A DNA stretch of 64,000 nucleotides from [Mycobacterium] fortunisiensis (lineage in GTDB: Bacteria; Actinomycetota; Actinomycetes; Mycobacteriales; Mycobacteriaceae). The first letter of the stretch is position 1, and each line of letters opens with the position of its first letter. The position numbers were made by a program, and so were the translations under genes. A model generated the notes under the pieces. It saw only the letters and a program-made list of their open reading frames with translations, was not told the origin of the DNA and did not search any database. Positions 20,440 through 29,951 of the stretch are shown here, in pieces. The stretch covers positions 124,001 through 188,000 of the forward strand of contig NZ_VOMB01000020.1 in the NCBI RefSeq assembly GCF_019050325.1, read 5' to 3'.

Positions 20440-20964
20440 TCAGCGCTGCTCGTAGGTGCCGTGGATGACGGCACGCGCGATGGCCTGACCGAAAAGGTTG
20501 AAGCCCAGGTAGGCCGGGGTCGCCCCGTCGGGCAGCTCCAGTGACTCGACCGGCAGCGCATGCACGGCGATGTAGTACCGGTGCGGGCCGTGCCCGGCCG
20601 GCGGGGCCGCCCCGAGGTAGCGCTTGAGGCTCGCGTCGTTGGCCAGCGTCACCGCACCACCGGGCAGTTCGCCGCCGTCCCCGGCGCCGGCGGGCAACTC
20701 GGTGACCGAGGCAGGCAGGTCGGCCACCGCCCAGTGCCAGAAACCTGAAGCCGTCGGCGCATCCGGGTCGTAGACCGTGACCGCGAAGCTCTTGGTCTCG
20801 GCCGGGAAACCCGACCAGCTCAGCTGCGGCGAGACGTCGGATCCGCCGGCCCCCATGATCCCGCTGACCTGATCATTGGCCAGCGGCCCGCCGTCGCTGA
20901 CCGATTCGGAGGTCAGGGTGAACGTCGGCAGCTTCGGCAGGCTGTCGTACGGAGATGTGGTCAT
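20440..20964 (-). CDS. YbhB/YbcL family Raf kinase inhibitor-like protein
   Basis: A 174-aa phosphatidylethanolamine-binding-protein fold, matching Rv2140c (TB18.6). The anion-binding pocket motifs are present: YDPDAPTASGFWHWAVADLP and GHGPHRYYIAVHAL. The bacterial role is unclear; ligand binding or protease/kinase modulation has been proposed for the family. The ATG at 20964 begins MTTSPYDSLPKLPTFTL. The M20 peptidase gene lies 27 bp upstream on the same strand. Confidence 0.93.
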   Translation of the reverse strand: MTTSPYDSLPKLPTFTLTSESVSDGGPLANDQVSGIMGAGGSDVSPQLSWSGFPAETKSFAVTVYDPDAPTASGFWHWAVADLPASVTELPAGAGDGGELPGGAVTLANDASLKRYLGAAPPAGHGPHRYYIAVHALPVESLELPDGATPAYLGFNLFGQAIARAVIHGTYEQR

Positions 20965-20991
20965 GGTTCCCTCTCGTCGTTACTCGTGCGC

Positions 20992-22335
20992 TCAGCAGTG
21001 CTGCAAAAAGTGTTCCAGAACGCCGGCACCGAATTGCAGCGCGTCCACCGGTACCCGCTCGTCGACCCCGTGGAACAGCGCCGCGAAGTCCAGCTCCGGC
21101 GGCAGCCGCAGCGGCGCGAAGCCGAAGCAGCGAATCCCCAACCGCTGGAACGACTTCGCATCGGTGCCGCCCGACATCATGTACGGCACGGTGCGGGCCT
21201 CTGGATCGAGCGCCAGGATCGCCGCGTTCATCGCGTCCACCAGGTCGCCGTCGAACGTCGTCTCGTAGGACGGCAGGTCACGCTCCCAGCTGCGGGTGAC
21301 GTCGGGGCCGATCAACTCGTCGACCTCACGCTCGAAGGCCTCCTTGCGGCCCGGCAGCACCCGGCAGTCGATCACCGCCTCGGCCGACGCCGGGATCACG
21401 TTGGCCTTGTAACCGGCCTTGAGCATGGTCGGATTGGCGGTGTCGCGCAGGGTGGCCGACACGATCCGGGCCACCCCGCCGAGCTTCGCGATGGTCCCCT
21501 CCAAATCCGGCGAGTCCACGTCGAAGCTGTACCCGGTCTCCTCGGCCACCGCGGTGAGGAACTGCTCCACGGCCGGGTTGAGCACCAGCGGGAACCGATG
21601 GCGGCCCAGCCGGTCCACCGCACCGGCGATGGCCGTCACGGCGTTGTCGTCGTGCACCATCGAGCCGTGCCCGGCCCGGCCGCGGGCCGTCAGCCGCATC
21701 CAGGACAGGCCCTTCTCGGCGGTTTCGATCAGGTAGAGCCGGCGTTCACCGCCGTCCTTGCGGGGCACGGTCAGGGAGAACCCGCCCACCTCGCCGATGG
21801 CCTCGGTGACGCCCTCGAACAGGTCGGGCCGGTTGTCCACCAGCCAGTTGGCCCCGTAGGTGCCGCCGTGCTCCTCGTCGGAGACGAACGCGAACAACAG
21901 GTCACGCGGGGGCACGATGCCGGCCCGTTTGAAGTGCCGGGCCACCGCGATCATCATCCCGACCATGTCTTTCATGTCGACCGCGCCGCGGCCCCAGACA
22001 TAGCCGTCCTTGACCGCCCCGGAGAACGGGTGCACGCTCCAGTCGGCCGGCTCGGCGGGTACGACGTCGAGGTGGCCGTGGATCATCAACGCTCCGCGCG
22101 ACGGGTCGGCCCCGGGCAGCCGGGCGAACACGTTGCCGCGCCCCGGCGCGCCGGCCTCGACGTACTCGGTGCTGTAGCCGACCTCGCGGAGCCGGTCGGC
22201 CACCCATTCGGCACAGTCGGCCTCAGGCTTGGTGGTGGCCGGGTCTCCGGTGTTGGACGTGTCGAATCGGATGAGTGCGCTGACGAGATCGACCACCTCG
22301 TCGGCGCTGGAGGCGGGGACAGTCACAGTGTCCAT
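20992..22335 (-). CDS. M20/M28 family metallopeptidase (dipeptidase-like)
   Basis: A 447-aa cytosolic zinc peptidase, matching Rv2141c. Metal ligands are visible in MIHGHLDVVP, WGRGAVDMKDMVG and FVSDEEHGG, plus a C-terminal histidine in FGFAPLRLPP/ALFHGVDERVP. A lid/dimerisation domain is inserted after the third motif. It probably cleaves dipeptides or N-acyl amino acids. The ATG at 22335 is used; the frame is open 36 bases further upstream. Confidence 0.92.
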   Translation of the reverse strand: MDTVTVPASSADEVVDLVSALIRFDTSNTGDPATTKPEADCAEWVADRLREVGYSTEYVEAGAPGRGNVFARLPGADPSRGALMIHGHLDVVPAEPADWSVHPFSGAVKDGYVWGRGAVDMKDMVGMMIAVARHFKRAGIVPPRDLLFAFVSDEEHGGTYGANWLVDNRPDLFEGVTEAIGEVGGFSLTVPRKDGGERRLYLIETAEKGLSWMRLTARGRAGHGSMVHDDNAVTAIAGAVDRLGRHRFPLVLNPAVEQFLTAVAEETGYSFDVDSPDLEGTIAKLGGVARIVSATLRDTANPTMLKAGYKANVIPASAEAVIDCRVLPGRKEAFEREVDELIGPDVTRSWERDLPSYETTFDGDLVDAMNAAILALDPEARTVPYMMSGGTDAKSFQRLGIRCFGFAPLRLPPELDFAALFHGVDERVPVDALQFGAGVLEHFLQHC

Positions 22336-22413
22336 TCGTACCACCGAGGCGCCGGTTTGGGCCTGGGGCACTCAATCCGATAGCCTTAGGCGCCCAACCC
22401 GCAAGGTTGGCAG

Positions 22414-22499
22414 GTCCGAGTGGCGGAATGGCAGACGCGCTAGCTTGAGGTGCTAGTGCCCTATTAACGGGCGTGGGGGTTCAAGTCCCCCCTCGGACA
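22414..22499 (+). tRNA. tRNA-Leu (anticodon GAG)
   Basis: An 86-nt class II tRNA. The acceptor arms are GTCCGAG and CTCGGAC, followed by discriminator A. The anticodon stem-loop is CTAGC-TTGAGGT-GCTAG, with GAG at 22447-22449. A long variable arm (GTGCCCTATTAACGGGCG) and T arm GGGGG-TTCAAGT-CCCCC follow. CCA is not encoded. A 6-bp hairpin (CCAACC/GGTTGG, 22394-22410) sits just before the 5' end and a T-run follows the 3' end. Confidence 0.97.
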
Positions 22500-22984
22500 C
22501 AGTTTTTCTCTTTCCTTCGCGTCGAGACGGCGCCGGCGGCTGCCTTGGTTTGGTCGCCAACTCCTTCCATGGTCGATGTCGGCGCCACTGACCGTCGTCA
22601 GCGGGCAGCAACCGGAACTCGCTTCGCCGCGCGGCATAGCCAGGGCGGCGAAGCGTCCGCGTTCCCGCCCGTTCGAGCCGCCCGCTTTCGGGCATTCGAT
22701 GCGCAGATGTTCTGGTCACGTGGGCCGCCGCCCGCAGTGTCACCACTGCGCCGCCCCGCGCCCCGACCCCGACACCGAACGCACTGCTCAGACGTCTGCG
22801 GCGGGGACACGCCCGATATGACCTCGAGCACAGTTCCGCATGCTAATTTACTGCGATGTTAATTTACGACGTGGATTGCTGCGGATGCCTCTTGAGGTGA
22901 GCGCCACCGGCGCGCCCGCGAGCAGTCGACGTTACCGCGCTGAACCAACGTGTCTGCCCAAATCCGCGAGAGCAAAGGAATGCC
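22500..22984. other. Non-coding stretch between tRNA-Leu and the surface protein gene
   Basis: No gene is supported here. The first bases (AGTTTTTCTCTTTCC) look like the tRNA terminator. The rest is GC-rich without coding signal. An AT-rich patch near 22840-22870 contains a direct repeat TAATTTAC (22844-22851 and 22860-22867), 16 bp apart, likely part of the promoter region of the gene starting at 22985. Confidence 0.6.
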
Positions 22985-25900
22985 ATGGCCGCCCCCAGTC
23001 CACGTAAACCGCGGCGGACCCAGGGGAAGCACCGTAAGCCGTCGAACTCTCCGGCTTCCGGCTATGCGCACTGGCTGCGAGTGGGCGCGGTCGGCATCGG
23101 GCTGGTCGCGTCGGCCGCCAGCGCCGCCGGTGTGGCGTCGGCCGACGATTCCACGCACACGAAATCCAATGCCGGCGCGCCCAGCTCCGGGTCAACAGCC
23201 ACAAAGAAATCCGTCAGTGCCACCCAGAGCAAAGCCAAGTCGAAACGACCCACCACGACCGGCTCCACGCGCACCCGCAACACCACCGACGACGACGCCG
23301 ACACCACGACCACCAAAAACTCGAATTCCGCCTCGACAGACGACCCCGATGACTCCGGTGCCACCGGCTCGAGCGCCACCCCGCGCACCGCCACCACCAG
23401 GATCCATCGCCGGAAGCAGTCCCACACCGGCACGGCCCCATCGCAGGACACCCCGGCGGGATCGGACCACTCGCCCCAGACGCGCACCGCCCGCCCGACC
23501 GCAGCGCCGAAAGCCCAATCCCAGCGCAACCCGGACATCGACACCACACCGTCGGCCCCCGCGGCAGCGGCGCAGTCCGACGCGGTGGTGGAGACGCCCG
23601 AACCCGCGCCACTGCCGGCCGCCGCCCCCAGTACTGCGGTCGCCACCGCCGCACCGTCGCCGGTCCAGGTCGCGGCAGCCGAACCCCGGACCACCGGTTT
23701 CCAGGCCGTCCTCGACGACGTCCTCGAGACGCTCGGCCTGAGCTACTCCGCCAAGCGCGGTTCCTCCCCCATCGGACCCGTGGACACGGTGGTGCCGGCG
23801 GCGTGGCTGGCCTCCCGCCAACTCCACAGCGCCCGGAACGCCGAGCTCCCGGCCGCCACGATCACGACATCGGACGTGCTGCCGGATGCCGCCGTCGATC
23901 CCCCGGATCTCACCGAAATAGCCGATTTAGCAGTCGATCTCATCGGCAGAGTGCCGGTCGTCGGCGCGCTCGTGCGGGAACTGCACGACGTCGCGACGTC
24001 GAGCCAGACCTACTCCGTCACGGCTGCCGCCGCCGTCCCCACCGATGGCGTCACCACTGCCGCCGCCACCGCCGCCGCCACCGATGCGGCCGCGTTCAAC
24101 GCCGTCATCCAACGGGCGGTCGACCGACTGGCCGGGGTGAGCACCTGGATCTGGCACCAACTGACCTGGCCCGGACCGCCACACCAGTTCGTCGACGTGG
24201 CCAACAACCAGATCGACCGGGTCCTCGACGCCGCCGACGATCAACTCGACGCCTTGATCGCGGCCGCGCCGGCCGGTACCCCGGCACAGGTGGTGTCCGA
24301 CTTCGTCGACATCCTGCACTTCTGGATGGCCCCGGCGGTCCCGAACTATTCGTTCTCGGACACCCTCAACGCGATGGGCGACTTCCTCAACCGGGTGGTG
24401 CCACCGTTCAACATCGTCGACGGGGCGGGCACACTCAGCATCATCTCGGTGTACAAGATCATGGGCGCCGCGGTGGCCGGCACCGCAACGGCCTTGAGCG
24501 ACATGCTCAACGGCGTCTACGACCTGCAGCAGATCGAGATCGACGTCATCCGCGTCACCACCGGGGCCACCGTGACGCGGTCCGACCTGACCAACTTGAC
24601 CACTCTCGGAACCAAGGTCGCCGCGTCGATACTCGTGGGCGGCGGCGCTTACAGCAACCCGTCAAAAGTATTGTCCGAGACGACATTACCGGTCTGGACC
24701 GCAGAGCAGGTCAATCCGTTCACGATCATGACCTATGTGGCGCTGGTCGGCATGTACAAACGGTTCCAGGAGATTGCCAACTTCGCGAAGTTCACCACCA
24801 ACACCACATACGAGAGTTGGATCTACACCGTAGATCTCGGGAGCGCCAGCACCCGCTCGCAGTATGCGGCGGGATCGTTCCACGCGTACGACCAGGATGG
24901 CCGTCCGGTGAACTTCCAGCCCGCCGACGGGCTCACCTACACCTCGAAGTGGGGCGCGTTGGTGACGATCAACACCTACGACGGTGGATACACCTACACC
25001 GCAACGCTTCCCGGCGAAGACTACTTCCACGCGGGTGCGGCCGGCGAGTACGACACCGTGACGATACCCGTATACACAGCGGACGGCGCACCGTATGACA
25101 TCACCTTCCAGGTCAAGATCATCGACACGGAGAACAGCACTCCCACGGTGACCAATTCGGTCGGCAGCGGCGACGCGCTGGGCGTGGTGCGTGGTACCGC
25201 CGCCGGCAGCGACGCCGACGGCGACACCCTGACCTATTCGCTGGTCGGCTCGTCGGTCACCGGCCTGTCCGGCAACTCCGCCTACACCACCAACGGCGGC
25301 ATCGTCACCCTCGACCCGTCCACCGGCGACTTCACCTACGCCTCGACGTCGACCGGTGGCTCGTCGGCGAGCTTCCAGGTGCAGGTGAACGACGGGCACG
25401 GCGGCCTCACCACCACGACAGTCACGGTGCCCAACACCGCCGCGATCACCCCGGCCAACCTCGACACCTCCACCCAGGGCGTCGTCACCGGTGCGCTACC
25501 GGCCCCGACCGCCGACGCCGGAATGTTCAGCTACGCGCTGGGCAGCGGCCCGTCATACGGGACGTTGTCGTTCAACCCGGCCACCGGCGCCTTCACCTAC
25601 ACCCGGACCGCCACGGACCACTCCACTCCGGCGGCCGACTCGTTCACCGTGATCGCCACCGACGCGAACGGCCGCACGGTCACCCTCAAGGTGCCCGTCC
25701 AGCCGACCGTCGCCGACACCGCGCCCACGCTGACACTCACCACCGCCCCGACGGTCGGCACGCTGTCCGGGTCCACGGACACCACCGGCTCGGCCACGTC
25801 GACGCAGACCACCACCGGCAAGTTCACCTCGACCGACGACGACGGCGACACCGTGACCTACAGTGCGAGCACCGGATCCCTGGGCGGAACCCTGACGTTC

Positions 25901-26386
25901 AACTCCGACGGCAACTTCACCTACACCGGAACCCTGTCGAACAAGGTCCGGCACGCGGCCGCAAAGATCGGCGCAACCGCCGCGCAGATGAACGACACGT
26001 TCACCGTCACGGCCAGCGACGGCTATGGCGGGACCGCCACCTACACACTCAATGTGCCGATCTACGCGCTCAACAGCGCGCCCACGGTCGACTCGTGGGG
26101 TGTCACCCACCTCCTGGTCACCATCGGCACGGCCGTGAAGGTCAGCGACGCCGACGGTGACTTGACCTCGAACTCGAAGCCGCACAACGGCAATGCCAAC
26201 GACGGCACACCCTGGTACACGTTCAGCAGGTCGACGAACACCTTCAACTGGTACGGCAGCGGCGGACTGCAGGACTTCTCCGCGAGCGGCACCGGCGATA
26301 TCACTTTCACCGTCGGCGACGGCTACTACGTCGTCGTCAACGGGGTGGTCACCGGCACGCCGTCGAGCGCCTCGAAGACCGGCTAG
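22985..26386 (+). CDS. Large secreted Ig-like/VCBS repeat protein
   Basis: A 1133-aa exported protein starting at an ATG preceded by AAAGGA. A basic N terminus (KPRRTQGKHRKP) leads to a signal segment at about residues 27-55, VGAVGIGLVASAASAAGVAS, ending ASADDS. Residues 56-230 are Ser/Thr/Pro/Ala-rich, low-complexity and probably wall-spanning. A helical domain (about 240-560) and at least three VCBS/cadherin-like beta repeats follow, marked by DADGDTLTYSL, DDDGDTVTYS and GDFTYAST/GNFTYTGT. No LPxTG sorting signal is present. It is probably an adhesin-like surface protein; its partner is unknown. Mycolicibacterium genomes often carry several of these. Confidence 0.85.
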   Translation: MAAPSPRKPRRTQGKHRKPSNSPASGYAHWLRVGAVGIGLVASAASAAGVASADDSTHTKSNAGAPSSGSTATKKSVSATQSKAKSKRPTTTGSTRTRNTTDDDADTTTTKNSNSASTDDPDDSGATGSSATPRTATTRIHRRKQSHTGTAPSQDTPAGSDHSPQTRTARPTAAPKAQSQRNPDIDTTPSAPAAAAQSDAVVETPEPAPLPAAAPSTAVATAAPSPVQVAAAEPRTTGFQAVLDDVLETLGLSYSAKRGSSPIGPVDTVVPAAWLASRQLHSARNAELPAATITTSDVLPDAAVDPPDLTEIADLAVDLIGRVPVVGALVRELHDVATSSQTYSVTAAAAVPTDGVTTAAATAAATDAAAFNAVIQRAVDRLAGVSTWIWHQLTWPGPPHQFVDVANNQIDRVLDAADDQLDALIAAAPAGTPAQVVSDFVDILHFWMAPAVPNYSFSDTLNAMGDFLNRVVPPFNIVDGAGTLSIISVYKIMGAAVAGTATALSDMLNGVYDLQQIEIDVIRVTTGATVTRSDLTNLTTLGTKVAASILVGGGAYSNPSKVLSETTLPVWTAEQVNPFTIMTYVALVGMYKRFQEIANFAKFTTNTTYESWIYTVDLGSASTRSQYAAGSFHAYDQDGRPVNFQPADGLTYTSKWGALVTINTYDGGYTYTATLPGEDYFHAGAAGEYDTVTIPVYTADGAPYDITFQVKIIDTENSTPTVTNSVGSGDALGVVRGTAAGSDADGDTLTYSLVGSSVTGLSGNSAYTTNGGIVTLDPSTGDFTYASTSTGGSSASFQVQVNDGHGGLTTTTVTVPNTAAITPANLDTSTQGVVTGALPAPTADAGMFSYALGSGPSYGTLSFNPATGAFTYTRTATDHSTPAADSFTVIATDANGRTVTLKVPVQPTVADTAPTLTLTTAPTVGTLSGSTDTTGSATSTQTTTGKFTSTDDDGDTVTYSASTGSLGGTLTFNSDGNFTYTGTLSNKVRHAAAKIGATAAQMNDTFTVTASDGYGGTATYTLNVPIYALNSAPTVDSWGVTHLLVTIGTAVKVSDADGDLTSNSKPHNGNANDGTPWYTFSRSTNTFNWYGSGGLQDFSASGTGDITFTVGDGYYVVVNGVVTGTPSSASKTG

Positions 26387-27732
26387 CCCGAAAGCAACTT
26401 CCCGGCGGCCGCAGCCACCCAACTCAGTTCGCTGTGAAAGATGTCGCTGTGCGCGCCAGACGGACCCGCGTCCGCGACCACCACCTCCGAGGAATCCAGG
26501 TTCAGGATCTGCCCCGGCGCGAACGGGTATTCGGCGCCGACCTCGCCCAGCGACTGTGTGTCACAACGAAATGCCCCCAGTGCTCCCATCGCCCGCCAGC
26601 GGGCCATCGGATCGTCGAGCCCGGCCGCATCGTCACGTGCCGTCAGCGACGCCAGCGGATAGAACGTCCCCAACGCCCGGTCATGGCTGGAGAAACAGAC
26701 CGCCATCGGCCCGTCGATCCGGGCCAACCGCCCGACCAGCGCCCCGTCGCCGTCCCGGAACGGCAGCCCCTTGGTGAAGGTGAACCGGGAGAACGCCCCC
26801 TGCAGCAGGGTCACGGATTTGACCGGTGACGGGCTGCGCTCGGTGATCCCGTCGAGCGCGAACGACACCAGCCGGGCGCCAAAACTGTGCCCGACCAAGT
26901 GGATCCGCAGATCCGGGCGGGCCGCCACGAGGTCGTCGATCGCCGGGCCGAGACCGTTGCGGCCGACGACGCCGGCCCGGTTCTTCATCTTCCAGTAGCT
27001 GAGCTGACGCAGCACTTCCTTGGCGCCGTGCCAGATTCTGCTGCCCAGATCGCCCAGCCCGGCCGCACCACCGCCGCCGTCGTCGAATCGCACGCCGGCA
27101 TCGGCCAGCCGGTCGGCGAACCGGTTGAACACGTCGACGGGTTCGCGCTGGGTGTCGAGCATGCCGGGCACCGGCGCCGGGGCGTCGCGCTCGCCGTCGT
27201 CGCAGCCGGCCGCCGTAGCCGTGCTGAACTGTCTCAGCTCGTCGAACATCCGCTGGGCCCGCTGCGCGGTGGGCGGCTTCTCCAACAGGGCCGCAATGGC
27301 ATCCAGCTGGGCGCTGCCGTCGGGGAACATGTCCTTGAGGTCGGCCAGTTCGGCCGGATCGATAGTGACCGGTTCTGCCTCGATCAGCGCGGGACCGTCC
27401 AGCCCAGCGGCTCCCCCACCGCTTCGGGGCGCGGGAGCGGTGTCGAAGTCCGGGATCGGTTCGTCCCGCCACAGTTGCGACGGCCAGCGGATACCGACGA
27501 ATCCCACCGTCCGGCCCGGGTCGAGCTGATCGGCCAGCAGGGCGAACCAGCGGGCGTACAGCGACTGCGCGGCGCCCTCGTCGTTGTTCCAGCCGTGGGA
27601 GAACAGCACGAGGTCGGTCAGGGCTTCGGCGGCGATGCCGTCGCGCAACGCGCTCAGCGTCGCCGCGTCGACGTCGCCCTCGGCGTCGAACACCAACCGC
27701 CACAGCGGCCTGCCGTTGATTCTCTCGGTCAT
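26383..27732 (-). CDS. Alpha/beta hydrolase fold protein
   Basis: A 449-aa soluble protein with a serine hydrolase nucleophile elbow GHSFGARLVSFAL near residue 285. An oxyanion-type segment DLVLFSHGWNNDEGAAQSLY lies near the N terminus, and a C-terminal histidine is in SGAHSDIFHSEL. The HGWNNDEG stretch and large inserts are typical of bacterial lipase-like or acyl-transferase-like hydrolases of unknown substrate. The ATG at 27732 follows GAGGAG. It lies 31 bp downstream of the subtilase gene on the same strand, so the two probably form an operon. Its stop codon overlaps the stop of the surface protein gene. Confidence 0.8.
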   Translation of the reverse strand: MTERINGRPLWRLVFDAEGDVDAATLSALRDGIAAEALTDLVLFSHGWNNDEGAAQSLYARWFALLADQLDPGRTVGFVGIRWPSQLWRDEPIPDFDTAPAPRSGGGAAGLDGPALIEAEPVTIDPAELADLKDMFPDGSAQLDAIAALLEKPPTAQRAQRMFDELRQFSTATAAGCDDGERDAPAPVPGMLDTQREPVDVFNRFADRLADAGVRFDDGGGGAAGLGDLGSRIWHGAKEVLRQLSYWKMKNRAGVVGRNGLGPAIDDLVAARPDLRIHLVGHSFGARLVSFALDGITERSPSPVKSVTLLQGAFSRFTFTKGLPFRDGDGALVGRLARIDGPMAVCFSSHDRALGTFYPLASLTARDDAAGLDDPMARWRAMGALGAFRCDTQSLGEVGAEYPFAPGQILNLDSSEVVVADAGPSGAHSDIFHSELSWVAAAAGKLLSG

Positions 27733-27763
27733 GATGACTCCTCGACACTTGTCGGCGAACACG

Positions 27764-29623
27764 TCAGACGGACTGCAGTGCCCGCATCAGGTCCAGCAGC
27801 CCGCCGCCCTGGAACGCCGGGTCGCGGCCGAGGGAGGTGGCTGACTCGGTGAAGATCCGCTTGATCTCCTCGGGTCGTCCGATCAGTTCGCGCTGCACCG
27901 ACAGGAAGGCGGCGATGGCGCCGGACACGTGCGGTGCGGCCATGCTCGTCCCGGTGGCCTCGATGTACATCGCCGCGCCCTGCGCCGGGGCATCGGTCTG
28001 GCGCAGCACATCGTCACGCATCCTGCCCGCCGCCACCGAGGTGATGCGTTCACCGGGGGCCAGCAGGTCCGGTTTGCGTCTGCCGTCCCCGGTGGGCCCC
28101 TTCGATGAGAAGTACGACACTCCCGAGGTATGTGGGGCGTCACGATGGGTGGACCCCACGGTGATCGCCCGCTCGGCGTTGCCCGGGTCGTTGATCGTCA
28201 TGCCCGCACTGAATTTCGTGACGTCGGTGGTGAACAGCGGGTTGAGGGAGACGTAGCCGCTGTTGCCTGCCGCGGCGACCACCACCACTCCGGTGCGTAC
28301 GGTCTTGTCGACTTCGATGCACAGCGGGCTCTGCCCACAGGCGAACCATTCCGCCGCGAACTCGTAGCCGAGGCTCAGATTCACCCCGTGGATGCGGGGC
28401 ATCCGCGAGCTCTCGGCGTTGACCTGCCGGACATAGGCCAGGGCCCGCATCACCCGACTCACCCGGGCGGCCTTCTCACCGGGGCCGAGCACCTTGAGGC
28501 TGACGAGTTTCGTCTCCGGCGCCATGCCGGCCAGCCGGCCGGGTTCGCCGACCACCCGCCTCTGCAGGATGGGGATATCCCCTTCCGGTGCACCGACATT
28601 GAAGCGCTTCTCGGCCACGTACACGTCGTCGGCGGATTTGCCGACCAACCCGCCGGCGATGATGCCCGCGACGTGCGAGCCGTGCCCGTCGACATCCTGC
28701 AGCGCGGTCGGCGCGAACGCCGTGTCACCGCCGGTGATCGTGAAATCCCGGTGCAGATCGTGCACCGCCGCATCGGCGACGGTGCCGCGATCCGCGAAAT
28801 GCGGATGGGTCTCATCGATCCCGGAATCCACTACAGCCCAGACGATTCCAGACCCGTAGCAGGCGAATGTCCGCTGCGCGGGGACCGCTTTGACCGTGGT
28901 GGACGACGCGTCGATCTGCGGGTGGGCCTCGAAATCCGGCCAGATCCGGTAGACGGCACGCTCGGGCCAGCTCTGCGGGACGGCATCGGCCGACACCAGC
29001 CCTTCGATCTGGCGGGTCGTCAGCTCGCCGACCATGAACTGATCGGCCACCGGGACCGGTTCGCCGTTTCCGTCCAGCAGCCGCCACAGCTCCCGTACCC
29101 GGTCCATCGCCGCCGGAACGCCGGCGCCGAACCGCAGATTCAGTTCGATCATGATCGGCCACAAGGTTTCCCGCGACCGCTCGGAATCCTCGTCCGGGGC
29201 CGCCAGAAACTTCGCCCGCAGCGGCGGGGTGATCACACCGGCCACCAGCAGATCCCGCGGCGGTGGCGGCTCGGCCGGCGTGGCGGCCACCGCCCGGGCC
29301 CGCTCCAGGGGTGCCAGCGCCCGTTCACACGCCTGCCCGGCACCGGACCGGCTGGTGGCGGTCAGCCGCAGCGTCCGCTTCGGCGGCCTGCGCCGGCTGA
29401 CCAACTTCCGGCCCACCAGGTCCTCGACGACATCGGCGACGCTGCGGTGCCACCGCGGCGTACCGTCGGCGCACAGCCGATCGTCGGTGTCGAAACGCGA
29501 CGCGAACCGGGCCGCCACCGCCTCCAGAAGTCGCTGGTCGGTGGCGTCGATCTGCTTGGCATCCAGATCACCCAGGGCGCACAGCACCCGATCGGTCCAG
29601 ATGTCGCTGTCGGACGGACTCAC
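27764..29623 (-). CDS. S8 family serine peptidase (subtilase), cytosolic
   Basis: A 619-aa subtilisin-type protease with an intact catalytic triad: Asp about 266 in VVDSGIDETHPHF, His about 314 in DGHGSHVAGIIAG and Ser about 560 in GTSMAAPHVSG. The oxyanion Asn lies in VVAAAGNSGY. The 230-residue N-terminal region has no signal peptide and is not a classical propeptide. The GTG at 29623 is chosen because AGGTGA precedes it; a GTG at 29641 is possible. It faces away from the LuxR gene at 29952 across 328 bp containing two GTAG-N4-CTAC-type sites. It may act with the PatA/PatG-like protease nearby, but this is inference. Confidence 0.85.
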   Translation of the reverse strand: MSPSDSDIWTDRVLCALGDLDAKQIDATDQRLLEAVAARFASRFDTDDRLCADGTPRWHRSVADVVEDLVGRKLVSRRRPPKRTLRLTATSRSGAGQACERALAPLERARAVAATPAEPPPPRDLLVAGVITPPLRAKFLAAPDEDSERSRETLWPIMIELNLRFGAGVPAAMDRVRELWRLLDGNGEPVPVADQFMVGELTTRQIEGLVSADAVPQSWPERAVYRIWPDFEAHPQIDASSTTVKAVPAQRTFACYGSGIVWAVVDSGIDETHPHFADRGTVADAAVHDLHRDFTITGGDTAFAPTALQDVDGHGSHVAGIIAGGLVGKSADDVYVAEKRFNVGAPEGDIPILQRRVVGEPGRLAGMAPETKLVSLKVLGPGEKAARVSRVMRALAYVRQVNAESSRMPRIHGVNLSLGYEFAAEWFACGQSPLCIEVDKTVRTGVVVVAAAGNSGYVSLNPLFTTDVTKFSAGMTINDPGNAERAITVGSTHRDAPHTSGVSYFSSKGPTGDGRRKPDLLAPGERITSVAAGRMRDDVLRQTDAPAQGAAMYIEATGTSMAAPHVSGAIAAFLSVQRELIGRPEEIKRIFTESATSLGRDPAFQGGGLLDLMRALQSV

Positions 29624-29951
29624 CGCATCACCTCGGCTCACATCGACGCTCTAGATGGCATTCAACACAGAATCGGCCGGCGCGGAGGTGATAGTGCGCC
29701 AAATCGGCCATGACGTCGATCGTGGCGCGAACCTGCCCATCCGGCACGCGTAGCCCACTACCCGAATACCCGGCCCGGCGCGCAGCCAGACTTATCCGGG
29801 TCGGCGCAGCCACCGTCGGCCATGGCAAAACTCACGTAGTGGATTACTCGATACCACCGGTGCGCACGGCCCCTAGCATCGCTTGGCATGAATGTTGAAG
29901 TGGTCCATGACTTCCTGACCGACAGCCCGGCCTGACGCATCGGCACCGGCC
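29624..29951. promoter_or_regulatory. Divergent regulatory region with two GTAG-N4-(C/T)TAC sites
   Basis: This 328-bp gap separates the subtilase and LuxR genes and contains no convincing gene. GTAG-CCCA-CTAC lies at 29750-29761 and the related GTAG-TGGA-TTAC at 29836-29847, 86 bp apart. The first is identical to the site at 40205-40216 before the heme dioxygenase gene, and similar to 50129-50140. The palindromic form suggests a dimeric regulator such as one of the two LuxR-type proteins nearby. Confidence 0.5.

Noticed and set aside
22453..22746. Minus-strand open frame whose product ends EGGLEPPRPLIGH
   Set aside because: It is the antisense of tRNA-Leu; GGLEPPRP-type endings are a well-known false product of tRNA reverse strands.
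22473..22862. Plus-strand open frame starting GVQVPPRTQ inside the tRNA
   Set aside because: It begins in the tRNA T arm and continues as Arg/Pro-rich noise with no start signal; a common artefact.
29710..29898. 62-codon plus-strand frame in the subtilase/LuxR gap
   Set aside because: No ribosome binding site, no recognisable motif, and it runs across the proposed regulatory sites.
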